A stretch of DNA of 6,249 bases, from positions 1 to 6,249 of the forward strand of contig CALGLI010000402.1 of assembly GCA_937930265.1 (NCBI GenBank). The letters are read 5' to 3'. The stretch is from an uncultured Veillonella sp. GTDB taxonomy: Bacteria > Bacillota > Negativicutes > Veillonellales > Veillonellaceae. The notes beneath the pieces were generated by a model. It ran no database searches, was not told the DNA's origin, and saw nothing but the letters and a program-made list of their open reading frames with translations. Both the position numbers and the translations under genes were made by a program. Every line of letters begins with the position of its first letter. Within the stretch, counting starts at the first letter, position 1. Below, piece by piece: positions 4,083-6,249 of this stretch.

Positions 4083-6249
4083 ATGAGTTATTTAGCGTTA
4101 TATAGACGATGGAGGCCGAAACAGTTTACCGATGTTGTGGGTCAACATCATGTGTCGGATACATTACAACGAGCTATTCGTGAAGATAAAGTGGCCCATG
4201 CCTATTTATTTGCTGGACCTAGAGGTACCGGCAAAACGAGTATGGCCAAGATATTTGCTCGGGCTATTAACTGTGAACATGGTCCTACAGATACACCGTG
4301 CGGTGTCTGTGAATCGTGCCAACAAATATTACAAGGACAAGCCTTAGATGTGATTGAGATTGATGCGGCATCTAATCGAGGTATGAAGTTCGCGCCTTGC
4401 GAGAACAGGTAAACTTTTTACCTGTGGTAGGTCATAAAAAAGTGTTTATCATCGATGAAGCTCATATGCTCACTAATGAGGCGTGGAATGCCTTATTGAA
4501 AACTATTGAGGAACCACCAAGCCACGTCATGTTCATTTTTGCTACTACAGAATCAGAGAAATTGCCAGTTACTATTTTGTCACGTTGTCAGCGTTATACA
4601 TTCCGCCGTATTACAGCAAAAGATATTACAGCCCACTTATTGCATGTGGCAAAGGAAAGCAATATCTCTCTTGATCCTGCGGCGGCACAAGTGATTGCGG
4701 TCCATGCAGATGGTGGGTTACGGGATGCCTTGAGCATTCTGGATCAATGCTCAGGTATGACCTCGGACATGATTACAGCACCATTAGTAGAGACTATGAT
4801 TGGCTTAGTGAGCAAATCTTGGGTGCTAACTATGGTAGATATACTGAAAGCAGGTAATGGAGCGGCTTTACTGCAAGCTGTAGATGAAGCGCTACAAATG
4901 GGGCGTGATGCTGGCCAAATCGTAACGGCTTTAGTAGAACATCTGCGAGCTATGATTGTGGCGAAAGTATTACCTGAGGCAGAAGAGTTATTGGCCTATG
5001 ATACTCATAAAGAGCGATTATTAGGACAGACCAATGAGTTATCTATGGAGGAAATCGGTCGTTATATTAATGTATTACAAACGGTACAAAATAACGCCAA
5101 ACAAGTAGATAACCCGCGAGTGATTGTGGAAATGGGATTACTTTCACTATTACAATTAGGCGGCGGAACCTACCAAACCTTAGAGGGACGCATGACGACG
5201 ATGGAACAATTTGTGAATCGTCAAGAAGATGCATTGCTGCAAAAGATGAATGAGTGGGGGGAACAACGTCCAGCAATAACTATAAGCGCTTCGGCAGATA
5301 CCGCAGCTAGTATTGGCAGCGGTGTAGCTCCTAATGCAGTGATACATACAGTATCTAAGGCGGAGGTGCCACAGGTACCAGAACAAGATATGTATGAAGG
5401 TATTATGGAGGACGTACCACCGCCTCTTGAGGATGATGAATTTTCGCCTCCAGTGCCACCTACAGGGACTGTGAGGAGAACAGCACTGCCACCAACGCCT
5501 ATAGCTAATGGAACGGGAACAACAAGAACTAAAGGGGCAGGTAAGACCTCTACTATAAAAAGCACCTTGCCACCACCATTGCCGAAGAAAGCAGCTCCAA
5601 CGGTAAAACCTAAAACAGCGACATTTGACGCGGCGCAAGAGGTGATTGTAGGACGGGGAATGGTCAGTCCTCATGAATATAGCACGATTTTAGCAAACGT
5701 GATAAAATGGTTGAGAGGCAACAACTATGGATTGCTGAATACCATCTATCAGCAAGGAACCTTGGTGTACTTAGATCAAGAGCAAGCTATATTGGCATTC
5801 CCTACGCCTATTGCGGGACCTATTCTGGTGCAACCACAACATATAGAATGTGGGAAACAAGCATTCCAACAAGTAATAGGACGACCGATTGTGGTGAAAG
5901 CCATTGATAAGAAGGATCCCAAACTGCAGGTGTACTTAGAGGCAGCAAAATCCTTTGGAGAGGCTTCACAACAAAGCGGACAGTCGCAGGTACAACCAAC
6001 GGTAACGACGCCTGTGGTGGAAGGCCCTAGAGAAACTGAAGGGATAGGACAACCAACTGTTGCAACACAAGAAACAACATCGGTTACATCGTATGAGGAG
6101 ATACCAACTGAATCCGTGGAAACATCAAAGCCTGATGATGGTAAACCTACCTATGTAGGGACGAATACCACTGCAAAGGTAGGGGCAGGTAGTGATCCTA
6201 CCAATGTAGATGGCATTATTGATGATTTCCTCACTGTCTATGAGAATCC
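4083..6249 (+). pseudogene. dnaX: DNA polymerase III gamma/tau subunit, frameshifted near codon 101 and cut by window end
   Basis: DnaX is the ATPase motor of the clamp loader that loads the sliding clamp and ties polymerases together. The first frame (4083-4412, 109 codons) gives YRRWRP, Walker A GPRGTGKT at 45-52 and the zinc cysteines 64, 73, 76 and 79, then breaks off after IDAASNRG. The rest of the protein continues without a stop from 4376 to 6249 in the frame one base earlier: LREQVNFLP, Walker B VFIIDEAH (4442-4465), sensor 1 FATTE, and the arginine-finger SRC motif (4580-4588). Relative to the expected NRG-(I/V)-D-E-V-R, four bases are missing at about 4383. Restoring two residues puts the SRC arginine at 169, as in E. 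coli. A Pro-rich linker follows (about residues 430-515), then a C-terminal domain (about 516-628) and a T/Q/P-rich tail. dnaX is essential, so a sequencing or assembly error is more likely than real loss. AGGAGG at 4073-4078 marks the start. Confidence 0.9.

Noticed and set aside
4436..4442. AAAAAAG heptamer in dnaX, like the E. coli programmed -1 frameshift site
   Set aside because: It lies 24 bases after the stop of the first frame, so ribosomes in that frame never reach it, and in the downstream frame the codons are AAA AAA G, not A AAA AAG.
5180..5674. Long minus-strand frames opposite dnaX
   Set aside because: Composition is that of antisense to the proline- and glutamine-rich coding strand; no ribosome site or family resemblance.

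Overview
The window looks like a piece of chromosome from a moderately low-GC, Gram-positive-lineage bacterium. Negativicutes of the Veillonella type are the best guess. The reasons are strong AGGAGG ribosome sites, B. subtilis-length PurB, a small SRP RNA directly upstream of dnaX as in many Firmicutes, and sigma-A-like promoters. The taxonomic call is inference from gene content and style, not from a search.

Layout, left to right. (1) 2-325 is the C-terminal end of a YetF/DUF421-family membrane protein cut by the window edge. (2) 326-439 is a short gap with an extended -10 promoter inside an inverted repeat, followed by a 14-helix drug/proton antiporter of the major facilitator superfamily (440-1783). 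(3) 1784-2218 is a 435-base gap without a gene. It holds three related palindromes built on TGTCAACT/AGTTGACA, one 27-bp hairpin, the purB promoter and a 19-bp palindrome at its start point; I see nothing in 1810-1920. (4) purB, adenylosuccinate lyase, lies at 2219-3514. (5) 3515-3820 holds a compact module not normally annotated: a 39-codon membrane peptide gene on the minus strand (3656-3775) facing a short plus-strand RNA (about 3572-3651), both ending at one bidirectional terminator. (6) 3849-4057 is the SRP RNA gene (ffs) with promoter and terminator. (7) dnaX, gamma/tau subunit of DNA polymerase III, runs from 4083 past the window end but carries a net 4-base loss after codon 100.

The most interesting item is region 5. 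Its layout copies the par (fst/RNA II) type I toxin-antitoxin locus of enterococcal plasmid pAD1: convergent toxin mRNA and antitoxin RNA, a shared bidirectional terminator, a 12-base direct repeat that makes the antitoxin RNA complementary to the toxin start codon region, a 5' hairpin that hides the toxin ribosome site, and a one-helix peptide with an API-x-x-GL motif like Fst.

The large genes are housekeeping or transport functions with separate promoters rather than one operon. purB serves purine synthesis, ffs serves membrane protein targeting and dnaX serves the replisome clamp loader. The purB and ffs promoters share an almost identical 21-base block around -10 and +1, so they may share control by growth rate or GTP level.
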